Part shown: piece by piece, positions 27,720 through 36,095 of the stretch
Layout of the letters: every line of letters starts with the position of its first letter
How positions within the stretch are numbered: the stretch's first letter is position 1
Origin: a gamma proteobacterium SCGC AAA076-P13
GTDB lineage: Bacteria > Pseudomonadota > Gammaproteobacteria > Magnimaribacterales > D2472
Direction: 5' to 3'
Length of the DNA stretch: 64,000 nt
NCBI GenBank assembly: GCA_000384935.1
Contig: ARRA01000001.1
Location: forward strand, 103,810 to 167,809
Notes under the pieces: model-generated
Databases searched by the model: none
What the model saw: only the letters and a program-made list of their open reading frames with translations
Told to the model about the DNA's origin: nothing
Made by a program: the position numbers and the translations under genes

Positions 27720-27748
27720 ATTATACTGTATGTATATACAGTACACAA
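27720..27748 (-). promoter_or_regulatory. LexA (SOS) box overlapping a sigma-70 promoter
   Basis: A perfect 8-bp inverted repeat with 4-nt spacer at 27724-27743 fits the gammaproteobacterial LexA operator CTGT-N8-ACAG, including flanking TA bases. It fills the spacer of a promoter with -35 TTGTGT (27748-27743) and -10 TATAAT (27725-27720), 17 nt apart. Transcription would start at or next to the ATG at 27713. Bound LexA would block the polymerase directly. Confidence 0.85.
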
Positions 27749-27754
27749 GAAAGG

Positions 27755-28330
27755 TTATAATTTATCCGATACGAGCAGTCTATTGACTCTTAAAGTGGTA
27801 AATAGTGCTGATAAAAAGAGAACAAGAACGGAGGCCCCAATCACATCTCCAATAAAAAACCTTGCAATAACAGTCACACTAAGATCAACACCTGCCAAAT
27901 ATGAAGTCACTAAATTAGAACTTATGGCATTCAATAATCCTGACAAAACAATAACTAAAACTAGTGACCTATAATTAGTAAAGTTTATAGGCATAAATAT
28001 GGTTCCTTTTGTATTACTAAATGACCACTTCACTATTTCACATGCAGCCACAACTGATAACAGTGACGCAATACTAGCAAAAGGCCATACATCAAAGTAC
28101 TGTTCAGGATAGACCATCATAGGCCCAGTGATTTCGATAGCGTATAGAGCTGGTATTGACCTATAGCCAAAGTAACACATTGCCATAACTCTCACACCAT
28201 GGGGAATGTAGGCTAAACTCCCCACCCAATCCCTTTTTTCTAGTCCAACAAAAGCAAGGTAAGACCAAATTGCGTAAACCATCATTCCGAAGCAATACAG
28301 GGCAATCGAACCAACAATAAAGTTTTTCAT
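27755..28330 (-). CDS. MASE1-like integral membrane protein
   Basis: A 191-residue protein with about five membrane helices and no soluble domain. The segments LAYIPHGVRVMAMCYFGYRSIPALY (about 40-65) and ARFFIGDVIGASVLVLFLSAL (about 155-176) resemble the start and the W/F-GDxxG helix of MASE1 sensor domains, which usually precede GGDEF, kinase or response domains. Here the sensor module stands alone. It follows the winged-helix gene after 20 bp and precedes the LexA box by 11 bp. Function unknown; a stress or ligand sensor paired with the regulator is possible. Confidence 0.65.
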   Translation of the reverse strand: MKNFIVGSIALYCFGMMVYAIWSYLAFVGLEKRDWVGSLAYIPHGVRVMAMCYFGYRSIPALYAIEITGPMMVYPEQYFDVWPFASIASLLSVVAACEIVKWSFSNTKGTIFMPINFTNYRSLVLVIVLSGLLNAISSNLVTSYLAGVDLSVTVIARFFIGDVIGASVLVLFLSALFTTLRVNRLLVSDKL

Positions 28331-28350
28331 GAATTGTTGTTTTTAATTAA

Positions 28351-28638
28351 TTAGATTGAAAGGTTAAGGAAAAATTCTCTTTTATCGTAGGAAGATTGTG
28401 AGACATCCAACATTTTATTATATTCAAGTTTTTTAATAGCCTTATATACAGTTGATCTAGATAAACCAGATTCCTTGATCACATCTGTAATATTACAGGA
28501 TTCTGTATTTTCACTAATTTGAGTTATTGTAAAAAATACTTTTTTCTCAGTTAATGTGTAACCTGCTAAGTTTATTTCATCTTCAATACTTTGAAGCATA
28601 ATTAAAACTTTGTTTAATTGATTTGTAAATTTTGACAT
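28351..28638 (-). CDS. Small winged-helix (MarR-like) DNA-binding protein
   Basis: A 95-residue protein. Residues about 28-90 form a helix-turn-helix with wing: LTEKKVFFTITQISE, then CNITDVIKESGLSRSTVYKAIKKLEYNKMLDVSQSSYDKREFFLNL. The arrangement (recognition helix SRSTVYKAIKKLE, wing ending in KREFF) is as in MarR-like regulators. It is shorter than full MarR proteins, lacking the C-terminal dimerisation helices. It is upstream of and in line with the MASE1-like gene and probably regulates it or itself. A TAGTAT box lies 6 nt before the ATG. Confidence 0.75.
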   Translation of the reverse strand: MSKFTNQLNKVLIMLQSIEDEINLAGYTLTEKKVFFTITQISENTESCNITDVIKESGLSRSTVYKAIKKLEYNKMLDVSQSSYDKREFFLNLSI

Positions 28639-28706
28639 GAGCTAATACTAAACTATGTATGTAATAAATAATAGTTATATTTAAAGTATATAAAGGATGA
28701 GTAATT

Positions 28707-28796
28707 TGGCGGAGAGACGGGGATTCGAACCCCGGAACCAGTTACCCAGTTACTACCTTTCCAAGGTAGCGCAATCGACCACTCTGCCATCTCTCC
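28707..28796 (-). tRNA. tRNA-Ser (anticodon GGA)
   Basis: A 90-nt class II tRNA on the minus strand with encoded CCA. Anticodon stem CTACC/GGTAG holds loop TTGGAAA (anticodon GGA, reading UCC/UCU). A long variable arm and T-stem CGGGG/CCCCG around TTCGAAT are present. Acceptor GGAGAGA pairs with the 3' strand. Confidence 0.97.
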
Positions 28797-28832
28797 AGAT
28801 GGGCATTGTAGATGATTTATTACTTAAATAAA

Positions 28833-28862
28833 TATAAACCCTCCAAATATGGAGGGTTTATA
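28833..28862 (-). terminator. Intrinsic terminator after the 145-residue protein gene
   Basis: A perfect 13-bp stem TATAAACCCTCCA/TGGAGGGTTTATA with a 4-nt loop, 12 nt past the stop of the leftward gene at 28875. The following minus-strand sequence is AT-rich with few consecutive Ts. It also insulates the tRNA-Ser gene. Confidence 0.75.
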
Positions 28863-28874
28863 TAGCTATAATCT

Positions 28875-29312
28875 TTACTTAAATATGACTTGATTAATTC
28901 TTTGGTTATCAACCATTTTTCTAATTTCCTCGTAGCCCCTGGAAATTTTTTCCATCTCTTCATCGTTATCGCCATATCTTTTTTTCATTTCAGCATTAAC
29001 AGCATCTTCCTTTTCTTTTGAAGGGGTCATTGATGCCATATCTGCATAAGTAATTGTTAGCCACACATTGGGGCTGCTAGCTCCATCTGATGTATAGACG
29101 CCATAGTCAACAATTTGCCCAAGATCTTTTTGAACTTCCATTGCTCTAACCCATGTCTTATTCAGGTTAACAAGATAGTAATCAAGGTAGTTTGATTGAA
29201 CATCAACAACAGTAAGCTGAATTTGCTGCTCTGAGGGCTCATAATCTTTCCATAGCTCAGCGCTTAAAAATAATGATGATGACATCAAAGTTAGTAAAAA
29301 TAGTTTTTTCAT
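28875..29312 (-). CDS. Secreted protein of unknown function (145 residues)
   Basis: Not recognised. It has a clear signal peptide (about 1-17, MKKLFLLTLMSSSLFLSAE) and a mature part of about 128 residues with predicted alternating strands (QIQLTVVDVQSNYLDYYLVNL, VWLTITYADMASM) followed by a charged helical end (KEKEDAVNAEMKKRYG, SRGYEEIRKMVDNQRI). The pattern loosely recalls a ferredoxin-like NIPSNAP/Dabb fold, but that is a weak impression. It is probably periplasmic, monocistronic, and ends in a strong terminator. Confidence 0.8.
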   Translation of the reverse strand: MKKLFLLTLMSSSLFLSAELWKDYEPSEQQIQLTVVDVQSNYLDYYLVNLNKTWVRAMEVQKDLGQIVDYGVYTSDGASSPNVWLTITYADMASMTPSKEKEDAVNAEMKKRYGDNDEEMEKISRGYEEIRKMVDNQRINQVIFK

Positions 29313-29388
29313 AATATTTGCTCCTTAAAAAATATGAGTTATTAATTTACTATATTTCTTGTTAGATACGAAGCTAGTTGACGAAGTT

Positions 29389-30108
29389 TTACTGGTTAAA
29401 GAATCTAAAGTTTTTAAAAAATAATTTTTTAGAAGAAGATCTTGTAGGATTTATATCAATACCACCCCTTCTCATAAAACGACCAGAAATTTCAAGAGAA
29501 GCGCACCTGAATTGATTTTGAATATCTTCAAACATACTCTCTACACAATGCTCATGAAAGTCACCTCTCTCTGCATAAGACTTAAAATATTTAATGAGCC
29601 ACGAAGTATTTAATACCGAACTAGATGTCACATAGATATTTGCAAAATCAGGTTGAGAGGTTACAGGGCAAATAGAGCGAAAACCAATGAAGCAATATAC
29701 CTGGTTGGGTTTTGTATTAACTGCTCTTAGTGTGTTTAAGTTAATACAATCAGGGCTTTCACTAAATTTTGTAATGAATTTTGCTTTGACATCTGACTTG
29801 GTTAACTTGTTCAAATCTTTTTTAACTTTATCAAGAACTTCACTATCTTTACTAAATTGCTTTTTATAAAAAGAATTTAAATATATCTTTAAGGATTTTG
29901 ACTCAACGGTGAACTTGGATGTGGATGGTATTTGTATCTCTAAAACCTTTAGCACCGGCACCTTGTTCTTGTCTAAGAAAGTAAATTCATAGGCATTCCA
30001 ATAATCAACCCCATTCTGCTGAGGTCTATGACCTCTATCAATTGGGTCTAGAGATTTTGATGAAGCTTGAGAATAGCTTTGAACCTTTTTTCCAAGAACT
30101 TTTGCCAT
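29389..30108 (-). CDS. queF: NADPH-dependent preQ0 reductase QueF (two-domain type)
   Basis: Reduces 7-cyano-7-deazaguanine (preQ0) to preQ1, a step of queuosine synthesis. At 239 residues it is a slightly short member of the long, YqcD-type class. Seen: YEFTFLDKNKVPVLKVLEIQIP, VESKSLKIYLNSF (substrate Glu and fold marker), the catalytic Cys in FRSICPVTSQPDFA, FHEHCVESMFEDI, and RGGIDINPTRS at the C-terminus. It overlaps the ABC permease gene upstream by one base, so it is the third gene of that transcript. No preQ1 riboswitch is visible ahead of the operon. Confidence 0.94.
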   Translation of the reverse strand: MAKVLGKKVQSYSQASSKSLDPIDRGHRPQQNGVDYWNAYEFTFLDKNKVPVLKVLEIQIPSTSKFTVESKSLKIYLNSFYKKQFSKDSEVLDKVKKDLNKLTKSDVKAKFITKFSESPDCINLNTLRAVNTKPNQVYCFIGFRSICPVTSQPDFANIYVTSSSVLNTSWLIKYFKSYAERGDFHEHCVESMFEDIQNQFRCASLEISGRFMRRGGIDINPTRSSSKKLFFKNFRFFNQ

Positions 30109-30887
30109 TACTGTCTAATACCAGTTCCTTTATTTAAAAGATAAAGACATGAGCCAGTTAGTATCCCGATGAAAGAAAAAATCATTCCTAAAGCGAAATA
30201 TATTGATACATCGCTTACACCAAGCATCCCAGCTCTAAAAGTATTTACAACATATAGCATTGGATTGGCCATTGATATATTTCTCCACATATCAGGGAGA
30301 ATATTAATTGAATAAAAAACACCCCCAAGGTAAATCAAAGGAGTCAAAATAAAAGTTGGAATAATTGAGATATCATCGAAGCTATCTGCAAAAACAGCGT
30401 TGATAAAACCCATTAACGAGAATAGAACTGCAGTAAGGACTAAAACCAGGATTGTTAATGGGGGGTTAGCAACAGTGAAATCCGGATAAAATATTAAGCT
30501 TACACAAAAAACAATACACCCAATTAGGATACCCCTTGAGACTCCACCAAGAACAAAACCAAGGAGTATTACCCAATTTGGCATTGGCGAGATCAATAAT
30601 TCCTCAATTGATTTCTGAAATTTAACAGAATAAAAGGAAGAAACTACATTGTTATAAGAGTTAGTAATTACAGAGAGCATGATAAGACCAGGAATCATAA
30701 ATTGAATGTAATCAAAGCCATCCATAGAACCAATTCTTGGCCCAATCAAAGAACCAAAAATAACAAAATATAAGGACATTGTTACAGCTGGAGGTACAAG
30801 TGTTTGAATCCATATCCTCAAAAAGCGCCTGATCTCTTTAATTGTTAAAGTCCATAAGGCAGTAGATACACTAAAGTTTTTTTTCAT
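30108..30887 (-). CDS. yadH: ABC-2 type permease, YadH-like
   Basis: Inner-membrane subunit of 259 residues with six hydrophobic helices. The ABC-2 pattern is seen in IQTLVPPAVTMSLYFVIFGSLIG, GFDYIQFMIPGLIMLSVITNSYNNVVSSFY, and PTFILTPLIYLGGVFYSINILPDMWRNISMANPMLYVVNTFRAGM. It pairs with the ATPase just upstream (one-base overlap). YadGH homologues are exporters of unknown cargo. The start follows directly from the ATPase stop. Confidence 0.9.
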   Translation of the reverse strand: MKKNFSVSTALWTLTIKEIRRFLRIWIQTLVPPAVTMSLYFVIFGSLIGPRIGSMDGFDYIQFMIPGLIMLSVITNSYNNVVSSFYSVKFQKSIEELLISPMPNWVILLGFVLGGVSRGILIGCIVFCVSLIFYPDFTVANPPLTILVLVLTAVLFSLMGFINAVFADSFDDISIIPTFILTPLIYLGGVFYSINILPDMWRNISMANPMLYVVNTFRAGMLGVSDVSIYFALGMIFSFIGILTGSCLYLLNKGTGIRQ

Positions 30888-31798
30888 TATTTTTTTACCA
30901 TTTCAATAAAGAGCTCTTCAAGTCTATTGGCTTCATTCCTCATAGACTTAACTTTAATTCCCTTTTCAGATAGCTTCTCAAACAAAGCATTGATCGATCT
31001 ATCTTTATTTACGGCAGCTACCAAGGTCAATGGATCTTCTAGCTTTAAAGGAAATCCTTCTATTTCTGGAGCTTCGCTTAAAGGTGAGTCTAGATCAAAA
31101 ACAAAACCTTGCACATTTAATGATCCAAGAAGATCTTTCATGCCAGTATTAGTCACAATTTTACCACCGTCGATAATTCCAATATTTCTACAAAGCTGCT
31201 CAGCTTCTTCTAAATAATGAGTAGTAAGGATGATAGTTGTTCCGTTTTCATTTATTTCTTTGAGAAAAGTCCACATCTCTCTTCTTAATTCAATATCCAC
31301 TCCTGCAGTTGGTTCATCAAGAATAAGTAGCTTAGGTTCATGAACTAAAGCCTTGGCAATCATTAGCCTTCTTTTATATCCGCCTGAGAGGGTTCTAGCT
31401 TGAACATCTTTTTTGTCCCATAAGCCTAATCTTTTTAATATAGACTCAACCCTTGGCAATGCCTCAGATTTTGAAATTCCATAAAATCCAGCTTGGGTAA
31501 CTACGATATCAATAACTTTTTCGAATTGAGAAAAATTAATCTCTTGAGAAACAACCCCTAACATCATTTTTGCCTGTTCGTTATTTCCATCAGTGTCTAT
31601 GTCAAAGATTTTAACTTTTCCTGAGGACTTGGTGACTAAAGAGCCAATAATACCTATGGTAGATGATTTGCCTGCGCCATTAGGTCCAAGCAGTGCATAA
31701 AAGTCGCCTTCATTCACAGCAAAAGAAATTCCCTTTAAAGCCTCAACTCCTCCAGGATATGTTTTTTTAAGATCAGTGATCTCTAATGCGAATGCCAT
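30887..31798 (-). CDS. yadG: ABC transporter ATPase, YadG-like
   Basis: Nucleotide-binding subunit of 303 residues for the neighbouring permease. Walker A GPNGAGKSSTIG (about 38-49), Q-loop GVVSQEINF, signature LSGGYKRRLMIAKAL, Walker B LLILDEPTAGVD and switch TTHYLEEAE are all intact. The C-terminal 80 residues form the small regulatory domain usual in ABC-2 drug or polysaccharide exporters. It starts 7 bp after the permease gene at 31805 on the same strand. Confidence 0.92.
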   Translation of the reverse strand: MAFALEITDLKKTYPGGVEALKGISFAVNEGDFYALLGPNGAGKSSTIGIIGSLVTKSSGKVKIFDIDTDGNNEQAKMMLGVVSQEINFSQFEKVIDIVVTQAGFYGISKSEALPRVESILKRLGLWDKKDVQARTLSGGYKRRLMIAKALVHEPKLLILDEPTAGVDIELRREMWTFLKEINENGTTIILTTHYLEEAEQLCRNIGIIDGGKIVTNTGMKDLLGSLNVQGFVFDLDSPLSEAPEIEGFPLKLEDPLTLVAAVNKDRSINALFEKLSEKGIKVKSMRNEANRLEELFIEMVKK

Positions 31799-31804
31799 AA
31801 TTGT

Positions 31805-33154
31805 TTAACTCTCAGTTTTATCTAGTCCGACTACAAAGATACTTAAGATTATACCAACTAATAGACCAACCCAGGCACTAAAAAAGGTTATAAAGACAGC
31901 AATTAAGAGTGCTGAGGCCATTTCAGAATTCTTCTTAGGTATTGCCATAGCAACATAGGCACATGCAAATCCTGTAAGAATGAGAGTGAGGGTTAATGCC
32001 ATCTGCATTAGTGGCTTCATTAACGTTATAAATGGAAGAGTGAAGTATAGAATTGGTAATGCCATTAAATAATATGAGCCTAACCCATCATATAGCGATG
32101 GCATTTCCTTGAAACCTTTCTTCCATCTCTCCACGACAACAACATGGACACCAGTCCACAAAGCCCCCTGAGTTGGGAAAAAAGGATTAACCATTAAGCC
32201 TAAAAGATTTCTTGCTGCAATAGAAAGATGTGATCTATCAAGATTAATATCTAAAGGCTCATCAGGTCTTGATTTTTGGGCATCGTTAAGAACTTCATTA
32301 GCAGTTATTAAATCTCCAAACAAAAGTGTATATCCAATTATTACCAAAGGAAGCGCCTCTAAATACATCTCTACAGGAGGAAAACCAATCGCAAGCGGAG
32401 AAGTCTTATTAAAGAGTGTAACTACATCTGGTATTTTAAAACCCCACTCAATATTGAATGTTACTTCGTTGCATAAAAAGGCAACAAAAGCCGCAAGAAT
32501 AAACCCAGGTAATAAACCTAGTGATCCAACTTTATTAAAAAAAGAATTGTTAGCAGCAAGCTTCTTAAAAGGATCAGAAAAAGTAGTAATAATACAAACA
32601 CTTATAGCAATAAACATAGATATAGGCTGTATTAATAGCTTATCTATATCTGTAACAAATACTTGATAGAAAGCAGCTAATGCAGCACCTAAAATAATTC
32701 CAGCTTTTAGCCCATTTGGAATTACTTGTATTAATTTCTTACCCCATCCTGTTACGCCCAATATAAAAACTAGAAGAGTGAATTCAATACATATAGCTGC
32801 CATATACTGAAAAGTAGCTACATCATAAACACCTGTGAACTGACCCTTTGCTGCAAAAGCGGCTATAACAATAGGCAGTGCAGGCGTTATCCATCCAGGT
32901 GCCATAGGCTCACCAAAAATAATAGGACCTGAAGCAATTAAAGTACCCGATATAAAGCTAAGAGCAATGCCATCTTCAAAACTTAAACCAAGGCCCATGG
33001 CGACTGGCACTGCTGCAAAAGCTGTAGCTCCAGAAATAACCATTCCTTGGAAAAATTCACCAGCCCTAAACTTGATATGAACAAATGGAATTCTTAGTGT
33101 AAAAGGACCCCATCTGAGACCTTTGCTAGTTGTTGTGGTTGTTGAATTATTCAT
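31805..33154 (-). CDS. NCS2/SulP-like membrane permease
   Basis: Polytopic protein of 449 residues with 12-14 hydrophobic helices and no soluble domain. GLSFEDGIALSFISGTLIASGPIIFGEPMAPGWITPALP and the ASxG-rich helices give it the look of xanthine/uracil (NCS2) or SulP-type 7+7 inverted-repeat carriers. The charged loop NEVLNDAQKSRPDEPLDINLDRSHLSIAARNLLGLMVNPFFPTQGALWTG is distinctive. Substrate unknown. It overlaps the upstream CoxE-like gene by 4 bp, so it belongs to the moxR-coxE transcript and may serve that system. Confidence 0.75.
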   Translation of the reverse strand: MNNSTTTTTSKGLRWGPFTLRIPFVHIKFRAGEFFQGMVISGATAFAAVPVAMGLGLSFEDGIALSFISGTLIASGPIIFGEPMAPGWITPALPIVIAAFAAKGQFTGVYDVATFQYMAAICIEFTLLVFILGVTGWGKKLIQVIPNGLKAGIILGAALAAFYQVFVTDIDKLLIQPISMFIAISVCIITTFSDPFKKLAANNSFFNKVGSLGLLPGFILAAFVAFLCNEVTFNIEWGFKIPDVVTLFNKTSPLAIGFPPVEMYLEALPLVIIGYTLLFGDLITANEVLNDAQKSRPDEPLDINLDRSHLSIAARNLLGLMVNPFFPTQGALWTGVHVVVVERWKKGFKEMPSLYDGLGSYYLMALPILYFTLPFITLMKPLMQMALTLTLILTGFACAYVAMAIPKKNSEMASALLIAVFITFFSAWVGLLVGIILSIFVVGLDKTES

Positions 33155-34326
33155 TTTGATAGATTAGACATCCCCTCCTCTAAACCTTTTAATGTTAAAG
33201 GATACATTCTATCCTCAAATAAGTCTTTCATTATGCAAATTGATGAAGTGTAGTCCCAGTGATCATCTGGAACTGGATTTAACCACGCCAGGTTATCAAA
33301 GTGATCGGCAAGTCTTTTTATCCAGACATGGCCTGGCTCATCATTCCAATGTTCAATGCTGCCACCGGCATTGGTAATTTCGTAAGGAGCCATTGTTGCA
33401 TCACCTACAACAATAATTTTATATTCAGATGAAAATTTATTAATTAAGTCTTGGACAAGAAATCTCTCTTGGGACCTCCTGTTATTGTCTTTCCAAATTG
33501 ATTCATAAATACAATTATGAAAGTAATAGTATTCTAGATGCTTGAACTCAGTTTTTATTGCTGAAAAAAGCTCTTCGCACAGTTTGATGTATGGATCCAT
33601 TGAACCACCGACATCAAATAAAACAATTACCTTTACAGTATTTGACCTTTCAGGGACCATGTGAATATCTAAAAAGCCAGCATTTTTTGCAGTTGATTTA
33701 ATGGTGTTGTCCATGTCCAACTCGAGATCATTTCCTTGTCTTGCAAATTTTCTGAGCCTTCTAAGGGCCATTTTAATATCTCTAGTACCAATTATGACTG
33801 AGTCATCAAGATTACTAAATTGTCTTTGCTCCCATACTTTTACAGCAGTTTTTTGACCACCTTCTCCACCAACTCTAATACCTTCAGGGTTTTGGCCTCC
33901 ATGACCAAATGGAGATGTCCCATTTGTGCCAACCCATTTATTGCCACCTTCATGCCTTTCTTTTTGCTCTTCAAGTCTTTTTTTAAACTCATCAAGTAAT
34001 TTATCAAGGCCGCCTAGGGATTTAATCTTTTTTAGTTCTTCAGGATCTAACTCTTTCTCAAAAGCCTTTCTTAACCAATCTTCTGGGATTAGGGCTTGAA
34101 ATATATCCTCTAATTTTTCAATACCTCTGAAGTAAATATCAAATGCTTTATCAAATTTATCATAATGCTTTTCATCCTTTACAAGGATTGCTCTAGATAG
34201 GTAATAAAAATCATCAATGTTTGCATAAACCATTTGTTTTTCAAGAGCACCCAACAAATCAAGAAGTTCCCTTAAAGTACATGGAACCCCAGATGATCTG
34301 ACAGTTTGAAAAAGATTTATTAACAT
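33151..34326 (-). CDS. CoxE-like von Willebrand factor A protein
   Basis: A 391-residue protein of the VWA/CoxE family, a partner for MoxR AAA ATPases in assembling or activating protein complexes. An N-terminal helical region (about 1-110) is followed by a Gly-rich linker (about 120-160). The VWA domain (about 220-390) carries the MIDAS-type motif VLFDVGGSMDPY. The family form DVGGS replaces the first Ser of DxSxS. The start codon immediately follows the moxR stop, giving a tightly linked pair. The client is unknown. Confidence 0.88.
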   Translation of the reverse strand: MLINLFQTVRSSGVPCTLRELLDLLGALEKQMVYANIDDFYYLSRAILVKDEKHYDKFDKAFDIYFRGIEKLEDIFQALIPEDWLRKAFEKELDPEELKKIKSLGGLDKLLDEFKKRLEEQKERHEGGNKWVGTNGTSPFGHGGQNPEGIRVGGEGGQKTAVKVWEQRQFSNLDDSVIIGTRDIKMALRRLRKFARQGNDLELDMDNTIKSTAKNAGFLDIHMVPERSNTVKVIVLFDVGGSMDPYIKLCEELFSAIKTEFKHLEYYYFHNCIYESIWKDNNRRSQERFLVQDLINKFSSEYKIIVVGDATMAPYEITNAGGSIEHWNDEPGHVWIKRLADHFDNLAWLNPVPDDHWDYTSSICIMKDLFEDRMYPLTLKGLEEGMSNLSK

Positions 34327-35178
34327 TTATTTGCTATTCGCTTCTCTTCTAGACATAAAAGCTAGTCTCTCAAGAAGTTGAACATCTTGCTCATTCTTGA
34401 GAAGAGCTCCGTATAATGGAGGTATAGCTTTTGATGAATCTGCGTTCTTTAAGATCTCATCGGGCATATCATCTGAAAGTAAAAGTTTTAGCCAATCAAT
34501 TAACTCAGAGGTAGATGGTTTCTTTTTTAATCCAGGTATTTTTCTTAGATCAAAAAATATCTCTAAAGCCTCATTAACTAATTTCTTTTTAATTTTTGGA
34601 TAATGAACATCGACAATCTTATTCATTGTGACTCTGTCTGGAAATTGAATGTAATGGAAAAAGCATCTTCTTAAAAATGCATCAGGAAGTTCTTTTTCAT
34701 TATTTGAAGTCAAAATAATCAAAGGTCTGTGCTTCGCTTTGATGGTTTCACCAGTTTCGTAACAGAAGAACTCCATTCGATCAATTTCTTGGAGCAAGTC
34801 ATTAGGAAATTCAATATCAGCTTTATCTATTTCATCAATTAAAAGAACAACCTGTTTGTCTGCTGTAAAAGCCTCCCATAGCTTACCTTTTTTAATATAG
34901 TTGGCTATATCTTTTACCCTTTCGTCACCTAATTGCGAATCTCTCAATCTAGTAACAGCATCATATTCATATAAGCCCTGCGATGCTTTTGTTGTAGATT
35001 TAATATGCCACTCTATGAGATCCATTTTTAATGCCTTAGCAACTTCCTCGGCAAGAAGAGTTTTGCCTGTTCCTGGCTCCCCTTTAATTAAAAGAGGTCT
35101 TTCCAAAGCCATAGAAGCATTAACTGCCATACTGAGATCATCTGTAGAAATATAATTTTTTGTTCCTTTAAATTGCAT
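34327..35178 (-). CDS. MoxR-family AAA+ ATPase
   Basis: Cytoplasmic AAA+ ATPase of 283 residues, thought to remodel protein complexes with its VWA partner. Seen: Walker A GEPGTGKTLLAEEVAK (about 37-52), Walker B VVLLIDEIDKAD, sensor 1 LTSNNEKELPDAFLRRCFFHYI with the arginine finger, and a helical lid at 205-280. First gene of the moxR-coxE-permease unit, preceded by a TTTAAATTGC AT-rich leader. Confidence 0.92.
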   Translation of the reverse strand: MQFKGTKNYISTDDLSMAVNASMALERPLLIKGEPGTGKTLLAEEVAKALKMDLIEWHIKSTTKASQGLYEYDAVTRLRDSQLGDERVKDIANYIKKGKLWEAFTADKQVVLLIDEIDKADIEFPNDLLQEIDRMEFFCYETGETIKAKHRPLIILTSNNEKELPDAFLRRCFFHYIQFPDRVTMNKIVDVHYPKIKKKLVNEALEIFFDLRKIPGLKKKPSTSELIDWLKLLLSDDMPDEILKNADSSKAIPPLYGALLKNEQDVQLLERLAFMSRREANSK

Positions 35179-35202
35179 TTGGATTCCTTATTTTATTTTT
35201 TT

Positions 35203-36042
35203 TTATGAAATTTTTTCTTCTGATTTTAATATTCTAGTTAGTTGTCGGCCTGAAGCAACTAAATTATTGTTTAAATCCCAAATATTACAATCTTGCTCAA
35301 AATATCCCTTATGAATATCAGATGCCTTGAAATCTGCAAAAAGGATATTTGTTGTTGGGAGCTGTCTAATATGAGTTGTAAGAGTAATTGTTGGAATCCA
35401 GCCTAATGGCCCATATTTATTAGATACAACTGGAGGTAATATATCTGTATAAAAAGATAAGCAAAGTTGATCAGGCATGCCTCCATCTAGTTCTAAAAAT
35501 GCTGAACATCTAGCTTCTGCGTCTTCCTCGAGCTCTTCTTTGTTCCACCATGCATGGTCTGGGTGAACGAGACATTTGAGTTGCTTTATAAAGTTGGGAG
35601 TAAAGCCTTTGGATATTTTGTCATAATTCATTTCAACATAATTAGCCATATTAGATTCATCAAATATTTTTGGTAAAGGAGTATTGAGTCCAGAGTAACC
35701 TTTCATGTGTTCAAAATCTGAACATGTGCCAGTAAAGACAGCACATACTTTATCATCTTGAATTGCTTTAACCACGCCTGAAGAGCTACCTCTGCTGATC
35801 TTATATATATCGACAGTTAAAGTGAGATCATCATTCTCAATTCTATCTAAAAACTGAACAGAGGAACTTATGGCGGTAGCATGAGGAAGAATGGTTACTA
35901 ATGCCTTATGCATTAGTGCCTGTAAATATCCTCCATGAGGCGTATTACCAACAAAGTATCTATTATCGGGTTTTACCAAAAAAACATTCTTTTCTATGTG
36001 TGTTAAAGCTAGAGCTTCTTGAAACTGATTGAATTGATTCAT
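35203..36042 (-). CDS. Acyl-CoA thioesterase (TesB-like double hotdog)
   Basis: A 279-residue double-hotdog protein that should hydrolyse acyl-CoA. The N-terminal half shows GNTPHGGYLQALMHKAL and VQFLDRIENDDLTLTVDIYKISRGSSSGVVKAIQDDKVCAVFTGTCSD (about 27-110). The C-terminal half has YGPLGWIPTITLTTHIRQLP and FADFKASDIHKGYFEQDCNIWDLNNNLVASGRQLTRIL, the closing strand of the TesB fold. The family catalytic Asp appears in LFADFKASD. Possible link to the CaiB/BaiF racemase nearby, but on a separate transcript. Confidence 0.83.
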   Translation of the reverse strand: MNQFNQFQEALALTHIEKNVFLVKPDNRYFVGNTPHGGYLQALMHKALVTILPHATAISSSVQFLDRIENDDLTLTVDIYKISRGSSSGVVKAIQDDKVCAVFTGTCSDFEHMKGYSGLNTPLPKIFDESNMANYVEMNYDKISKGFTPNFIKQLKCLVHPDHAWWNKEELEEDAEARCSAFLELDGGMPDQLCLSFYTDILPPVVSNKYGPLGWIPTITLTTHIRQLPTTNILFADFKASDIHKGYFEQDCNIWDLNNNLVASGRQLTRILKSEEKIS

Positions 36043-36095
36043 GATTCAGCAATTTTAGTTCATAATTCATATTATTAAAAATCAACCAAGTGGAA

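Noticed and set aside
27714..27746. Eleven-residue N-terminal extension of the SOS protein
   Set aside because: It would be encoded by the LexA operator and -10 box themselves.
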